Counted from the first letter of the stretch, positions 11,110-36,266 are shown. The stretch: 64,000 nucleotides of DNA from Sipunculus nudus (GCA_026874595.1 CM049306.1:34860019-34924018); one strand, 5' to 3'. A program made the numbers and translations. Notes: generated by a model not told the origin, from the letters alone.

Positions 11110-12255
11110 ATCGTTGAGATAGGTGACAGGGGATGGGTACAATGGTGCTTGTAATAGCTGTGACTACATTGTATCATGTGGCCGTGCTTTATATAAAGGC
11201 ATGCGGTCGGTTTATTATATGGTATCATTAATATTGAAGTAAGGTGATAACTTGGTCGCTGCATGGGTGGGGGTTAGCTTGAAACCATTATATTTGGATA
11301 AAAAGGATATTCGTCATCCTGGTACCCATAAATTTCATTCAGTGTGATATCATTAACGATATTTTTGGCAGACCCAACGCCTCAAAAAGACTCGTTATGC
11401 TGAGCATTCGTGGTATCTTGAATGACGTATATCTATGGGAGTTTTGGGTCGTGCTGACCAAAAAAAAAATAACACTATGACATATGATTTTCCCAACCGG
11501 CATTTTCCATTCATGTAAAATATAATAAGGGTATATTGGAAATAAGGGAATATTGTATGCACTCATTATAAAACTTATAAGTAAATGAAAAAAATATAAA
11601 ATTTCACTTAAATTCAGTTAAAAAATCCAAATGTGCATTGATCCGAGGTCTGTATCGTGTTGCTGATGTATTAAGCTATGATAAGCACATTGATACATAT
11701 ATTTTGAATTTTCATGGTGGACATACTCCCATATAACCAGTACAGACTGTTCCCTTTGTACGGCTCCCCGGGGCCTGCAGATACTTGCAAATAAATATTA
11801 ATTTGATTTTTTTAACAGATGTGTGGAACTAAATATTAGTACTAAAGATCTTCTTGGGCAGTTTGATGTGTTTAATGATTTCCCATCAATCGGGAATTTC
11901 TACATTTTGAAGCATTTTATTATGTCCTGTGAAACTCTTTACCCGCAATGGTCCAATAAGGCCTACCTGATTGATAGCTTATGCTAATCAATTTATGACA
12001 AATGAGGCTTCCCGTTTTTGTTGAAACATTTTATGTTTCTTTGGGAACTCCTGGGCCCCTAGTCCAAATAGTCCCTAGTACTCATTGTTAGATCTATAAA
12101 AGTTATAACAAAGACAAATCAACTTTCCCCATTTTCAAGAATTTGATTGTGACCCCAGCAAACTCCATAGTTGATCCGGGCCATCCAAAAATTATAGTAA
12201 CCAACACAAAAATGAATAAGATTTCTACATTTTAAAACATTTCTATAAGCCTTAA
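11110..12255. other. Non-coding stretch
   Basis: AT-rich, with no supported gene, RNA or repeat boundary. Confidence 0.4.
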
Positions 12256-12261
12256 AGAAAA

Positions 12262-12480
12262 TTCCCGGCCGGCCCGGGCCCCGGTAGGATGTACCTGCTG
12301 ACCTCCCCGCTCATAGGGCCTGATGACCGAGGCCAAAGGGCAAGAGCCAAGCTTCGTCTGGTTATGATGAAAGTCTGATAGAACATTCCCCTTTGTTGCC
12401 CGGACATGGCTACGGATACGGTTTATGTGTATCCATCAATAAAATATTGTGGTTTCCACACCCCTTTTTCCCTGTGATCT
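12262..12480 (+). other. GC-rich segment ending in AATAAA
   Basis: GGCCGGCCCGGGCCCCGG, then GACCTCCCCGCTCATAGGG, ACATGGCTACGGATACGG and finally CAATAAAATATTG near 12440. Composition differs sharply from the AT-rich surroundings and resembles the 3' end of a dispersed element, but no second copy in this window confirms it. Confidence 0.3.
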
Positions 12481-12946
12481 TCCGGGGCCTTTTCTGAGAT
12501 GCACTGAGACACCGTTAATCATTAATGTACATATAAGAGTCTGAGCTGTAATAAAGGTTACTAATTAAACAAGTGTAATATCTGGCTATGACAATCTAAT
12601 GCGGTGTCTGTCTAATCAAATGAACCATGTAGACCTACAATATAAGTATACACTGAGTCCGCCCAATGATAAAGAAATTCTGAGTTCAAAGGCTTTTGCA
12701 GGTTTAAGTCCACTTCTGAACTTCTATATTTTTAATTGTTCACACTGAAGACACTTCACACAAAGTACACAAAGTTGAATCTGTGAAGCTTTTTTTTAAA
12801 TATCTTCGATAGATCTTTGGGGTTGTGCAAAAGATCACTTGATCGTAGTCAAACTGTCTTCTAGCCGGTGGCATCCCGTGACCCCGGAGAATACGCCTGT
12901 GTATTTACAGAATCTAGGAGTATGTTGAATCAGATTTAGCTATATC

Positions 12947-12948
<2 letters not shown>

Positions 12949-12998
<50 letters not shown>

Positions 12999-13031
12999 TA
13001 TATATATATATTTATATATATATATATATAT
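12949..13031. repeat. (TA)n microsatellite
   Basis: Long TA tract with AAATA and TTTATA interruptions. Confidence 0.95.
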
Positions 13032-13394
13032 GAGTAAACACATATAAATGTAACTACTGTCTATAATTCTATTTATTAAAAATATTTCATTGCCAATATA
13101 TAAATATTATTATCTGAATATCAGGGGGATGATTATATTGACCAACCCCCCTTGCTAAAAAGTTGGAGATATATACCCCATCCCCTATATTGGCGCTCCT
13201 TATTGAATCGTTTTGTAACACGGCCTTATTGAAATAAGTAACATCTGGTAAGCATGCGTATGTTCATTTAGAAAGAAGGTTCTCCTTGTTTGAATGATTT
13301 TTTTTAATGAAAATTCGACCGTTGATAAAGGTAGAGCGGCCGTTCTCACAATCCCTGACCAGAACAGTTATCTTTTAGTATAAGCGAACAGATG

Positions 13395-13560
13395 GTGTAT
13401 GTGTCATTTTGATGAATATTTACATTATATATTGTGAATCCATGTGCAATCTGAATGAATATTGATATTTAATCCTGTGCATTCATGTATAATCCTGATT
13501 AATATATTCGTTATATCCTGTAAATTCATGTGTCATTTTGATGAATACATATCCTTTTAT
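13395..13560 (+). repeat. Degenerate tandem repeat, about 42-45 bp unit
   Basis: Four diverged units share ATTCATGTGTCATTTTGATGAATA-like wording, near 13400, 13440, 13482 and 13525. The first and last are the most alike. Confidence 0.55.
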
Positions 13561-13717
13561 TTATGTGTATGCGTAGGGAACATTGACAGGTTAAATGTTA
13601 TTAAGATGGTTTAATAAAGAGAGAATAGACGGGCAGTGCTGCCACCTAGTGTTAAATTAGCCAACCAATGAGATGATGACTGCAGCGATCGTAAGTTCTT
13701 TTATCGTAATGTAATTT

Positions 13718-13974
13718 CAGAGGGCATTTTTCCTGAGGGCATTTTAGGAATGGGCCAACAAGGAATCGACTAGAATTTAGTGTGGATCCGGGAGAAGATC
13801 CGGATTCAGGAGTTGTCAATGAATATTCACGTATGTACATGCACGAATGAACCTCGGAATAGGAGCGAATGAGCGAATGTAAACACGCTTTCGGGAGCAA
13901 CCCTACAATAAGAATCCCCCCCCCCCCCGTTAAAAATACACATGGTGGAGGCTTGTATACCTTAGAATGCATAT
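13718..13974 (-). mobile_element. Dispersed repeat family, partial copy
   Basis: Same family as 4641. Contains GTGTGGATCCGGGAGAAGATCC and ends GGAGGCTTGTATACC. The CGAACGGG end is absent. A C10 run interrupts it near 13918. Confidence 0.65.
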
Positions 13975-13979
13975 TTATA

Positions 13980-14985
13980 GTTAGACGCTATTTTGTTCAA
14001 GTAATTAAAAAAAAGGAAGTTCAAGGTTGACATGTTCAAGGTCACATGATTTTGCGTCAGGAATAACTGATAACAAGCAAACATAATGACCCAAACTGGA
14101 TTCAGAGCCTGGCTATGTTGATGTCATCGGCTATATTAGGCAACAAAACTTTAGCCAATAAGATAAATCCGTGTGTCTGACCAATCAGAGTCATGGTCTT
14201 ATTCTCCAGCGAAAGGCTTTATTTGTGATCCGGTGGAAGAGGCCAGAAGCGTAACTGACATTGGCTCGCGTGTTCATGTTATCTGGGTAACTGGGTATGT
14301 AGAAAGAATGTCTTATCTGAATACTCCATTGAACATCAACAAGATTTCTTCCACAAAGAAACCTGTCAGACAAAGTTGCAGTGCTTAAAAAACGTAGGAT
14401 TAATGAAACTTTACTCGGCACTACAGTTCGTGACTGCATACCTGACGAAGGGATGGCGGGATTTTTTTAATACAGATTAATTAACTACTACAGATAAAGC
14501 GCAGGTGTTTCTGATGGTTCACTCCTTCAGGTTCCACTTCTACTATGGGCGTGGTCGCAATGAAAGCGTTATTCTGCTTTAAAGTCCGCCAAGTTGCTAA
14601 AAAGTACATGTTGCCAAAAAACTCTTAAGGCAGATATACACCTGTCTGGATGTTGTCCTCGAAGGACTTTCGTGTTGCATCCCTGACTGGTTAATCCTCC
14701 GAATCATTCCACATGGCCGCTTGGGTCCGCCATTTTCCATACAGACTAAAACCAGGATGTCGCAAGCCGGCTGACGACACAGTATTAAGTACCGTTTCGT
14801 GAGCAAAGTGTCGCGACGCGTTTCGTATGGTGAAATAATGTAATCTTAAAGCCCTAACAGGGGGTTTATCATACATTATCTCCTCGACCAAAGAATTACT
14901 TCATTAACTCTGATAAGGCCTCAGATAGTATGCATCATTGCGGAGTTTAAGTTAGCAATTACAACTATACAACTGATATACAGTA
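13980..14985. other. Non-coding stretch
   Basis: Short frames exist on both strands, but none has a recognisable domain or paired splice sites. Confidence 0.35.
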
Positions 14986-15141
14986 TAACCAAGAAGCGGA
15001 TCCAGAGGAGGGGTCCAGGGTTCCGGACCCCCCCCCCCCCCCCCCTTTCGGACCTTGGGACTTTTTTTTAGGATTTATCATATGTCTTCCTGTGTTGGAC
15101 CCCTTCTTTTCCTAAATCCTGGATCCGCCCCTGTAACCAAG
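14986..15141 (+). mobile_element. hAT-type MITE with perfect 8-bp target duplication
   Basis: TAACCAAG at 14986-14993 and 15134-15141 flanks a 140-bp element (14994-15133). The ends are inverted: AAGCGGATCCAG on the left and CTGGATCCGCCCCTG on the right, with GGTCCAGGG../..GGACCCC continuing the stem. An 8-bp target duplication and the CAGNGGCGGATCCAG-type terminus are hallmarks of the hAT superfamily. There is no coding capacity. Interior C and T runs show decay. Confidence 0.85.
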
Positions 15142-15144
15142 CAA

Positions 15145-16840
15145 CGGATTACTTTGTGGAACTTCTTTGTCTTGGTTTTAGTGTTTTTGATTTAGTGTAT
15201 TCTATCAAGAATTGTAGTCTGGTCTAATTTAGCCAGGACCTGTATGGTTTAGTGTACAGTCTGATACTGTGGTGAACATAATAAAATACTGTGCATAGTC
15301 ATGTTTCACAAGTATATATCAATCTCAAATGAAGTGACTTCATTTCCCTAGTCTTATGCTCACATATTGAGCCTGGTCTTACCTATTATAATTAATGATT
15401 TGGTACGACTACAGAACCTTGGTTCATAATCAGTATCTTGGTCATCACCAGACTCACTAGCCGCTGACATATCATCTTGAAGTGGCTGACAAAATCTGTA
15501 CTTCAATAGACATCATATTCATTGGCTTTCTGTTGTAAGGTTTTGTCATAATATGAATAGCACTTATAGCTATTAATTGGTGTGAAAAACCCATATTGCC
15601 CCTTAGGTGAGTTCAAGGTTTTGACTCGACAGCGACGATATATTTATAATTATATATAATTATTAGAATATAGGACTAGGAGAAAACCTCGCACGCAATT
15701 CACTTGTATTCTTTGACAGATAATACGTACACATTATATTGGGCCGTAACAACCAAAATCTTGAGATATAATTGGAAATGTCAGCTTAAATCAGTTGAAT
15801 AATACAATGAATTAAAAATTCTTAGATTGTTGCGGGGATACCATGGGCCTTTGTTTTAATTAAAATCTCTCATAACGTAGAGTAAATCCTAGTCAAGATA
15901 TAATAGCTGTGTCTTCCAGGGTCCCTTTTGACGTTCAGTCGCTATGAAAGGTTAATTAACCCATATAATCTTCGCAGCTGTCTGGAAAATCGATAAAGAC
16001 GTGGAACGTGAGACTTGAGCCGCGGCAAAACAGATCTGGCGAACCCTCAATTGACGTCATCTTGGACTGGATCGTGTCAAAGAGAGTCCCTCACGTCCCA
16101 TAGCCTGGAAAGCCCCGTCAAAGAACTGATACGTTTATTTACATACAAGGTCTTGTTGCTATACTCCAGCGGGTGATCGTTGTAGCGTGGCTGAGTCGCG
16201 TGTGCTCGACCGTGGTACCACTGGCAACATCTCTCGTACACAACCCACTTGTATATATGTACACACGTACCCTACCGTGCAACCTCCTTCGTGCAGGATT
16301 GGACCCCGAAGTAAGCCTGCACGACCTGACACAAGTGATGACATGGAAAAAACCTGAACACCACTGGGGTAAGATATTGACTATTTGTACACGGAGCATG
16401 CAGTCTAAAGCTATGCCTAATTAAATGTAATCGTCTTATACACGACGGGGATATACCTGTACATATATTTACCATTTTCTAGTAAGGCATTATACATAGT
16501 TTTGATAGTTTTTGTGAATTACATAGCATATACTTTAAAACCAGGAAGGCAATAACACGCATGACTTGATCCAACCATTGAGGTAACGGATTCAAGGCCC
16601 TGTGCAGCTTGTCTCAAGTTGTCTGTGATGTGATATATTCATTTTCTGGTGCGATATAGAAAGTATTGAATACGACACCGTTTACAGATAGGGTAAGAAA
16701 GGACGATTTTATTTGTGTTTACCTGTCAAAGTGACTTTGCGACTTTATTGCTGCCTTAGCCTATTACAGACCATGTTTAATATCAATATCCTCCTGTTTA
16801 TTTCAAGACAGGAATATAACTGCCTTTGGCAATTCAATAT
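15145..16840. other. Non-coding stretch
   Basis: No supported exon. A GC- and CpG-richer patch at about 15990-16330 includes a CRE-like TGACGTCA near 16053 and could be regulatory, but no transcript structure was found. Confidence 0.35.
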
Positions 16841-16847
16841 GTCTGGA

Positions 16848-17150
16848 CGGCTCTACGTAAAATGGGCGAGGTAAAACTGGCTGAGGTTAAAATGACTCAA
16901 TTGATAAATTAACAGATTATGGTATATAAAGATGATGATGTCAGATTTATGAGAGTGAATTTTATATCGTTGGCTTTTCAGATTAACTAATTTCCTAAGA
17001 ATTTTTACCTCAATCACTATTTCTTAGCCATATACACCTCAGCCATCTTCACCGTAGCCATTTCACGATTAGCCATTTACCTCAGCCATTTTTACCTCAA
17101 CCATGTGTACTTCAGCCATTTTACCTCGGCCATTTTTACCTTGCACTGTC
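16848..17150. repeat. Minisatellite in inverted arrangement (AGCCATTTTTACCTC units)
   Basis: The right arm (about 17004-17150) has at least seven diverged units of the type CAGCCATTTTTACCT. The left arm (about 16855-16905) carries two to three units in the opposite orientation (GAGGTAAAACTGGCTGAGG). About 100 bases separate the arms, so a transcript could fold into a long hairpin. Confidence 0.6.
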
Positions 17151-17159
17151 TGGGTCTTA

Positions 17160-18020
17160 CCTGAATTTAATATTATAGAATAAGAGATGAATTCAACAAA
17201 AGCTGTCATCTCGCGTGATGAATTTATCTTATCTGAAATTTACATCAGTCTGGTATCTCCAGAGTAACACACACGTGCTTCATCTGCCGCTCTTTGCAAT
17301 TACTTATCGTTTTCGTATGGCCTCTGAGAGGTTAAGATTTCTAGAATATTTAACCATTTAACAATCTTTAGAAATTATTGAATTTTTGACAGTCTGCAGG
17401 TCTGTATTCTTTACGTATTGGAGATTAAAACAAACGAAATAATAACTACATAAAAATTGGGAACAATTTGATTTGCCGGTTAGGTTACCTTCAAGTATTT
17501 GGGGAAATACATTTGTTGGAAAACTATTAATATATATTTTTTTATCTAGAGTCATTAATACAAATCATGGACATATCTGAAATCTATTACCTTTTATTAA
17601 TTTCCATATATCGCAAAGTTACATTTTGTTTGCTATAGAGATTATATTGATCTGTCAATAGAATTGCAGCACAATGCACATGAGCTGTCTGAAACATAAA
17701 AATATAATGTACAGTGAGCTATAGTTAACATGTCTCCTGTCCGTTCACGTAATATCGTTGGATATCAGTATTTCGTGTGAATTGAACTGCGCCAACAGAA
17801 TAATACACCATCACATTGTCGCTGAACTTCCTTATGAATGGGCAAGTGTACCCGTGTTCTCAGTGATGGTGAACAATCGGTGACAATGCAGTGATTCACA
17901 TCATGGTCATCTGATGTCTTGGTTGATGGGTCAAATGGGGACATTCTTGAAGGTACACGTATTAAATTATACGTCTCTAGGTCTCGCGCTTTGCCATCCG
18001 AAGCGTACGAGGGGAACGAA
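17160..18020. other. Non-coding stretch
   Basis: AT-rich and without a supported gene. Confidence 0.35.
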
Positions 18021-18116
18021 ACAGTCAGTGGCGGATCCAGATATTCGAGAGCGGGAGGGGGCGTGCGCTTATACTGCTTTAGCGGTTTATGTGTAGTATG
18101 AAAACTAAGTTCTTGC

Positions 18117-18118
<2 letters not shown>

Positions 18119-18171
<53 letters not shown>
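18119..18171. repeat. (TA)n microsatellite
   Basis: Pure TA tract inside the hAT-like element. Confidence 0.95.
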
Positions 18172-18173
<2 letters not shown>

Positions 18174-18486
18174 ACTTCCCATATTTAGGAAAAAGATGAA
18201 TATGTAACATAAGCAGCACTTTCACAACCAATAAAAGGGGATTTTCTGTTCTTCAACTACTGTTCTCTCAGCATTTCTTAGTCAAACTTGAGAGGGGTTC
18301 AATATATAATTTTTATATTTCTCCAAATCTGGGATGTAAACTTTCAAGTGTTTGCATGCAGCATGTTGATGTCAATGGTAAAATGCCATTTCACGTTTAT
18401 AACTTGCAAGATATCATCTTTCAAGTGTTATGCTCGGGGTAAAATAATTGAAATTGAATTCTTATATTAAACGTTGCATTTTACCG

Positions 18487-18650
18487 GCTTCTGTGGTCTA
18501 GGCAGCGCACAGGACTCGGACACTGGTGCATGCAGAGCACAGATCGTGAGTTCTTGTACCGGTATCAGTAGAGGAGACATGGGATTTTTTCACAGTTGAC
18601 TCCAACCCAGGCCGTTCTGACCCAGCAGAATGTATAGTATTATAATACTA
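18487..18650 (+). mobile_element. tRNA-like SINE remnant
   Basis: TGTGGTCTAGGCAGCGCAC resembles an A box, and GATCGTGAGTTCTTG about 45 bases later resembles a degenerate B box. The non-tRNA body that follows contains CAACCCAGGCCGTTCTGACC. The GATCGTGAGTTC phrase is shared with the tRNA-like segment at 54430. Confidence 0.45.
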
Positions 18651-18914
18651 AAAAGACTCCCTCTCTCATTAAATAAACATTTGGATGCTAAACGGAGCAG
18701 ATCACACTGCTGTCCATTAATATCCTTAACTTACGTTTTAAGAAAGTAATAAACTGTTAATATTTAAAAAGTCTTTTTGCAAATGAATAAAAGATGAAAA
18801 TGAAAAATGAAAAATAATCACCAATAAATACTAAAAGAAATAGATAAAATGACAGATGATACAGCTCAACGAGGAGGCGCACGCGGCAGGCGCCCCTCTT
18901 GATCCGCCACTGAA

Positions 18915-19865
18915 AGTGGATGGCACCTAAAGGCATTGAAAAACCTCAAAGAATGCAGAGCTGATATTGCTAAAACATGTTGGAAAAAGTTATTTCCAAA
19001 CCAGGGACGTTATTAACAAAATTAGAGGTTTCAAAATATGACAGAGCAAATATTAATTATACGAAATCTAGGTGTGACAGGGAAAATACTATACATATAT
19101 ATGATTAAGTATACAGCCGACAAGAGAGAGAGAGAGAGAGAGAGAGAGTAACGACAAATGGAGAAAGTGGGTAAAAATCAACAAAAGTAATTTCTCACAG
19201 CAGACGGCACAGACACCAAGTTTACAGGTGCAAAAATTGGAAGGCCCTTTTAAAGAATTTAACATATGGCAACGGAGTATAGTTTATGGTAGCAAGGTCT
19301 AGGAACAGGGAGCTATTATACGTCAGACGATCGCGACACAGAGAGCAGTTTATAGCAGACGATACAGGGGACCAATGTATAGCAGACGACACAGGGAGAA
19401 AGGATTAAAATAGACTATAATATCAGTAAGGAACACCATGCATGGGCCAGTGTAGATTAAGCAGTCACAATCACGTTTGCAAAACACATGAACTCGAGCT
19501 TAACATGAAGATAATCAATTAATGTAAGCATGCAAAATCTAGAGAATATGACTTTACATATTTGCTATGTTACTTTTAAACTATTTGAAGTTATACTAAT
19601 ATTAAATTACCAGACATTTGTCTTATCATCTGGCTGTATGGTGAGTGTAAATATTAATAGATATAGTATTAATTATTTTACTAAATAGTAAATACAAGTA
19701 AAAATTTGTGCATTTTATTTTTTTATTGGAATCAATAATTAATCCTTAATCTGACCTTGCTTCCAATGGCTTGTGCGGACAATATATAGGTATTGATAAA
19801 TGAATTGTTTTGTTTGCAGCTTTTCGTGTCATAAATACACCTACAATGTGTACTGTTCGAAGACA
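18915..19865. other. Non-coding stretch with small repeats
   Basis: Contains (GA)n at 19124-19149 and four scattered AGCAGACGRCACAG-like phrases between 19198 and 19400. No gene seen. Confidence 0.4.
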
Positions 19866-19871
19866 AATAAA

Positions 19872-19978
19872 TGAGGAGAAAACCCTGGACCGATCCGGGA
19901 GTCGAACCCAGGTCGGTGGCGCACAAGTTCGGCGTCCCAACCGCTTCACTTTTAAGTGCACCCCGTAACACATCCCCT
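19872..19978 (-). mobile_element. tRNA-derived SINE, first of a pair
   Basis: On the minus strand: GTTACGGGGTGCACTTAAAAG, GAAGCGGTTGGGACGCCG (A-box side), then CTGGGTTCGACTCCCGGATC (strong B box). Confidence 0.6.
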
Positions 19979-20099
19979 CTATCAGAACAAGACTATTTTT
20001 CCGAGGGGTCACACTTTGGTGAGCTTATTCCCTGGGCCACAAAGTTTTATCGTCACGTGGGACAAGCCCCTATTTGTTACGAAGGCAAATTGTTCAGGG

Positions 20100-20198
20100 G
20101 GAAATACTGGGCCGATCCGGGAGTCGAATCCAGGTCGGTGGCGCAACCTTCACTAGCGAGACAATTCGGTCCGCTTTTATGTGCACCCCGTAACAGTA
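20100..20198 (-). mobile_element. tRNA-derived SINE, second of a pair
   Basis: Near-repeat of 19872-19978 in the same orientation, offset by about 220 bases: CTGGATTCGACTCCCGGATC and TTACGGGGTGCACATAAAAG match, but the middle (A-box side) is shortened. Either a tandem SINE insertion or a local duplication. Confidence 0.6.
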
Positions 20199-20199
20199 C

Positions 20200-21340
20200 A
20201 TTATGCAGATTGTGTGTACTTTGAGATCACTTGCACTAAAATTGTTATACGCTGGCGTGTGTATCACTATGCAATTGTCATGTTGTTTACTTTATCTCGT
20301 CAAATGGACAATAACTGAATGTTCATGTAACGAAAGATAAGGCCTAACATACAATTATTGTTCTACTGACACCGGAAACAAAAACAGTGGTTGCGAGCGG
20401 GCGAAATTTCTTTTACTGGTCAATTCACGGTAAGTGAAATGTTGCCAGCTTTTTCATGGTCCCGATTTTTCTGCTCGTTATATCATATATTTAAACCTCG
20501 GAATAGCTGGCACCTCGTTTTTTCCGCTTCACGACCACTTATTTCGGTCCCAGTGGGTGACATGAACCTCAATTATGCCACCACTAAATGCAGAGTAAAT
20601 ATTGACGGCCAGTTGAGGCGAAGGGTCGGGCGCAAGCCAATGCATTACGTCCCTAATTAGTAAAGGGCAGAAGGTGATCACGGATAATCACATCAGCCAG
20701 GAATGTTCGCGTCACGGTTTCATAACTTTTTATGACGCCTATCGTTAATTATATGCAATGTACATAGATCCTTATCTTTGATTAAGTCACTGGTCAATAA
20801 AGATTTATGATCGGTTCATAATTAACCCACAATTTGACTAAATGTTTTGAAACAGGAAAAAGACTGAGTACTCCTAGGTTAACTCTGCGATGTAAAATCG
20901 TACCTGGTGACGGCCAGCACGTTTCACAGCGCTTGAGACTCTCATTCGTGTATCGAATTGCTGTGACTTTATAGGTGACTTTATATGGGTCAGTTTCTCA
21001 GGAAATAGACTTTGTCATAGGCTCAAAGAATGAGTCTGTTTTGGCTGAGGTTAATGTTTATAATATATTAAGTATAGATATGGTACACGCATTCATTGTA
21101 TTGATAAAGTGTTAACATCAGATGGTATGTTTGCTTTAGGTTGTGTTTCGATATGAATCTTTATTTGTTAAAGTTTTCTAATTTTTTTTCAATATTTATA
21201 AATAAAAATGTACGACACGTATATCTCTTTTTTATATTTCCTATCCTATTTTGCAGATTAAGGTGGAAAATAAAATCATTAATTCCAAATTATCATTTAT
21301 AGCTACTTAGATTAGCAACTTACGAGCTGTTGTAAGACCC
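20200..21340. other. Non-coding stretch
   Basis: An 89-codon plus-strand frame at 20391-20660 has no recognised domain or splice support and was not called as a gene. Confidence 0.35.
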
Positions 21341-21344
21341 TGGA

Positions 21345-21430
21345 TAGTCAAACCTCACTTACGCGACCACCTCAGAAATGCGACCAAGTTAACTCGGTCC
21401 AGATGGTGGTCGTAATTCTTAGGTTTTACT
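21345..21430 (+). mobile_element. Pogo/Tigger-like mini-MITE with TA target site
   Basis: GTCAAACCTCACTTACGCGACCACC on the left and GGTGGTCGTAATTCTTAGGTTTTACTG on the right are inverted repeats. TA flanks both sides. At 86 bp it is almost all terminal repeat. Confidence 0.6.
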
Positions 21431-22068
21431 GTATATAATCTCAAACTTTCCCCACGTTATAATATATATGGCCATTGCCAAAACACATTCAGGTTAAAGA
21501 CCATTCTGTTGTTGAAATACAATGAACGTCTGTTCTTCATATACAAGGGTTCAGTTATGTTAGGCAGCGTCACTGATTTGAATTTGTTATGCTCCCTGCA
21601 CAACAAGACTGGGATTAGAATTCTGAGACTTAAACTGACATGGCTTGAGGTTCCACAGATTTTTTATAGCAAAGATTGAAGACAGTTATGTACAGTCTTC
21701 TCTTGTCTTCTGTCGGAATCTTTAAACGGACATTCTTGTAAACAAAAGGATGACTTGTTCAAATATACTAAAGAGCTGCCATGTTGTAACAGTTGTATCA
21801 AACAAAACACATGAGTTATAGCCATACTAGGAGTGGTACGTTTTAAAAAATCCTTGTAGTCGGTGCCATTCCTCCTTATCACAGAAAATATATATTGTTT
21901 ATACATACATTATAGGCGATATATCTTACGGTGAACAGTTAATGCCATAAGAAGTAAAAATATGATTGCGAACGAGTTAATCTAAGTCGTTTTAGTTTTT
22001 TCTTCTGTGCACATTTTTTTTCTGATGGCACTAATGGGCCGCCATAATAACATGAATTGCAACAGATG

Positions 22069-22071
<3 letters not shown>

Positions 22072-22126
<55 letters not shown>
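22072..22126. repeat. (TA)n microsatellite
   Basis: Pure TA tract abutting the inverted-repeat element that starts at 22127. Confidence 0.95.
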
Positions 22127-22130
<4 letters not shown>

Positions 22131-22826
22131 GAGCGCCTTATTTCCGAATGCCGTTTTTCCGAAAATTCGTTTTTCCGACATTTTAAATGGGCAACCAAAA
22201 TTTCTTCGTATTTACGAAATATTTTCAAGCATGTAAAACTTCAGATGAGTCACAAGGCCCTGCAGTTACATGACCAGTGGTGATCCTAATTAATTGATTC
22301 TGGGCCAATGTGTCGAAGGGACAAAGGTGTGAAAACTGCTGCTAGCCTCGCGTAACCATATTTCATTTGTACTCAAGCAAGGATGTTTCGTCGGAATGGG
22401 CTAGGATGTTATGCCAAATAACTGAGCAGTTTACAAGCAAGGTATCATTCATACATTGCTTATGCTCGAGCTGGTAAACCTATGCGGCCTTAGCATTCGA
22501 GCTTTGTAATACAAATCAGCAGTTGTGTCATCTACTTAAACTCGCAATTTTTCAGCTTATTCAACATTTTACTTTTACTGTTAAGAAGAACACTACTCAT
22601 TTGACAGAGATACGGAATCAAAGCAGATAAAACGGAGGCGTTATGCTTTGATGACATGACAAGCTGAGCGTCTCATGTGGTGACAAGCCTGCCATCACCG
22701 CGATTGGTTTTGTACATTGGCAAATCCGCTATAGGGTTTTAAAGAATAGAAGAGAGAAACGGGCTTATCCAATTTAATAGTTAGGCTCTCAAATCGTTTA
22801 AAAACTTGTAATTGCCTTGCCTTCCG

Positions 22827-22896
<70 letters not shown>

Positions 22897-23245
22897 TGCA
22901 CTGGAGTCGCCTTTGGGCTGTAAAAAAAACTGACCGAGCTTCACCGATGGCGATGATATTTGACCTTTTTTCCCGTGACCCTGTTAAAAAAGGACACGCA
23001 CTTAACCTAAAAACAGGTTAGACTGATCTTCGCTAATCTTGCCCTGCAATAAATCCAATTTTTTATATGTTCTGTCATCCATTACGTAGTTTATAAAGAA
23101 ACACAATGTTCCCCGGGTAAATTGGTATTAAGTTAATCATTAACTGTCGTGCGAACTTGCTGCTGGACTCCTGACCGTTTTCCGAGCGTTCGGTTTTTCC
23201 GAACAAAAGCTTGTCCCCCGACGCTTTCGGAAAAACGACGCTCTA

Positions 23246-23248
<3 letters not shown>
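22127..23248. mobile_element. TIR element (about 1.1 kb) between two TA tracts
   Basis: Left end AGTAGAGCGCCTTATTTCCG with GCCGTTTTTCCGAAAA. The right end, read in reverse, is CAGTAGAGCGTCGTTTTTCC with GAAAGCGTCGGGGG. Both junctions are TA, consistent with pogo/mariner-type integration. There is no transposase frame inside. The interior holds a (TA)n(GT)n microsatellite. Confidence 0.6.
22830..22896. repeat. (TA)n(GT)n microsatellite
   Basis: TA tract followed by about 12 GT units. Confidence 0.95.

Positions 23249-23310
<62 letters not shown>
23249..23310. repeat. (TA)n microsatellite
   Basis: TA tract caught between two TA-targeting elements (22127-23248 and 23313-23410). Confidence 0.95.
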
Positions 23311-23312
<2 letters not shown>

Positions 23313-23404
23313 CAGTAAAGCCTCGGAATTACGACCGGCGTCGGGACCGTGATAAGGTTGTCGCATTTCCGAGGCTATACCTAGATGGCCGTTATGTGAG
23401 GTTT

Positions 23405-23410
<6 letters not shown>
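23313..23410 (+). mobile_element. Pogo/Tigger-like mini-MITE
   Basis: CAGTAAAGCCTCGGAATTACGACC on the left pairs with CGGCCGTTATGTGAGGTTTAATTG-like sequence on the right. An internal GCCTCGGAA/TTCCGAGGC pair forms a second palindrome. Sits in TA repeats about 90 bp upstream of the start exon of the ten-exon gene. Confidence 0.5.
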
Positions 23411-23442
<32 letters not shown>

Positions 23443-23514
23443 GTATGTATATATATATATGTGTATAATGACTGACATGTGAAGTCCTTACATTTCAGGG
23501 TAGATGATCGGACC

Positions 23515-36266
<12,752 letters not shown>

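Larger units (their letters stand above)
18026..18912 (+). mobile_element. hAT-like non-autonomous element (887 bp)
   Basis: Left end CAGTGGCGGATCCAG and right end GATCCGCCACTG are inverted. Just inside, GGGGGCGTGCGC and GGCGCACGCG..CGCCCCTC extend the similarity. The terminus matches the hAT type seen at 14994. The flanking 8-mers do not match, so the target duplication has decayed or the ends are not original. The interior has no transposase but holds a TA tract and a tRNA-like SINE. Confidence 0.65.

Noticed and set aside
14191-14439. Overlapping frames on both strands at 14.2-14.4 kb as a gene
   Set aside because: No recognisable motif, no matching splice sites, and equally open opposing frames.
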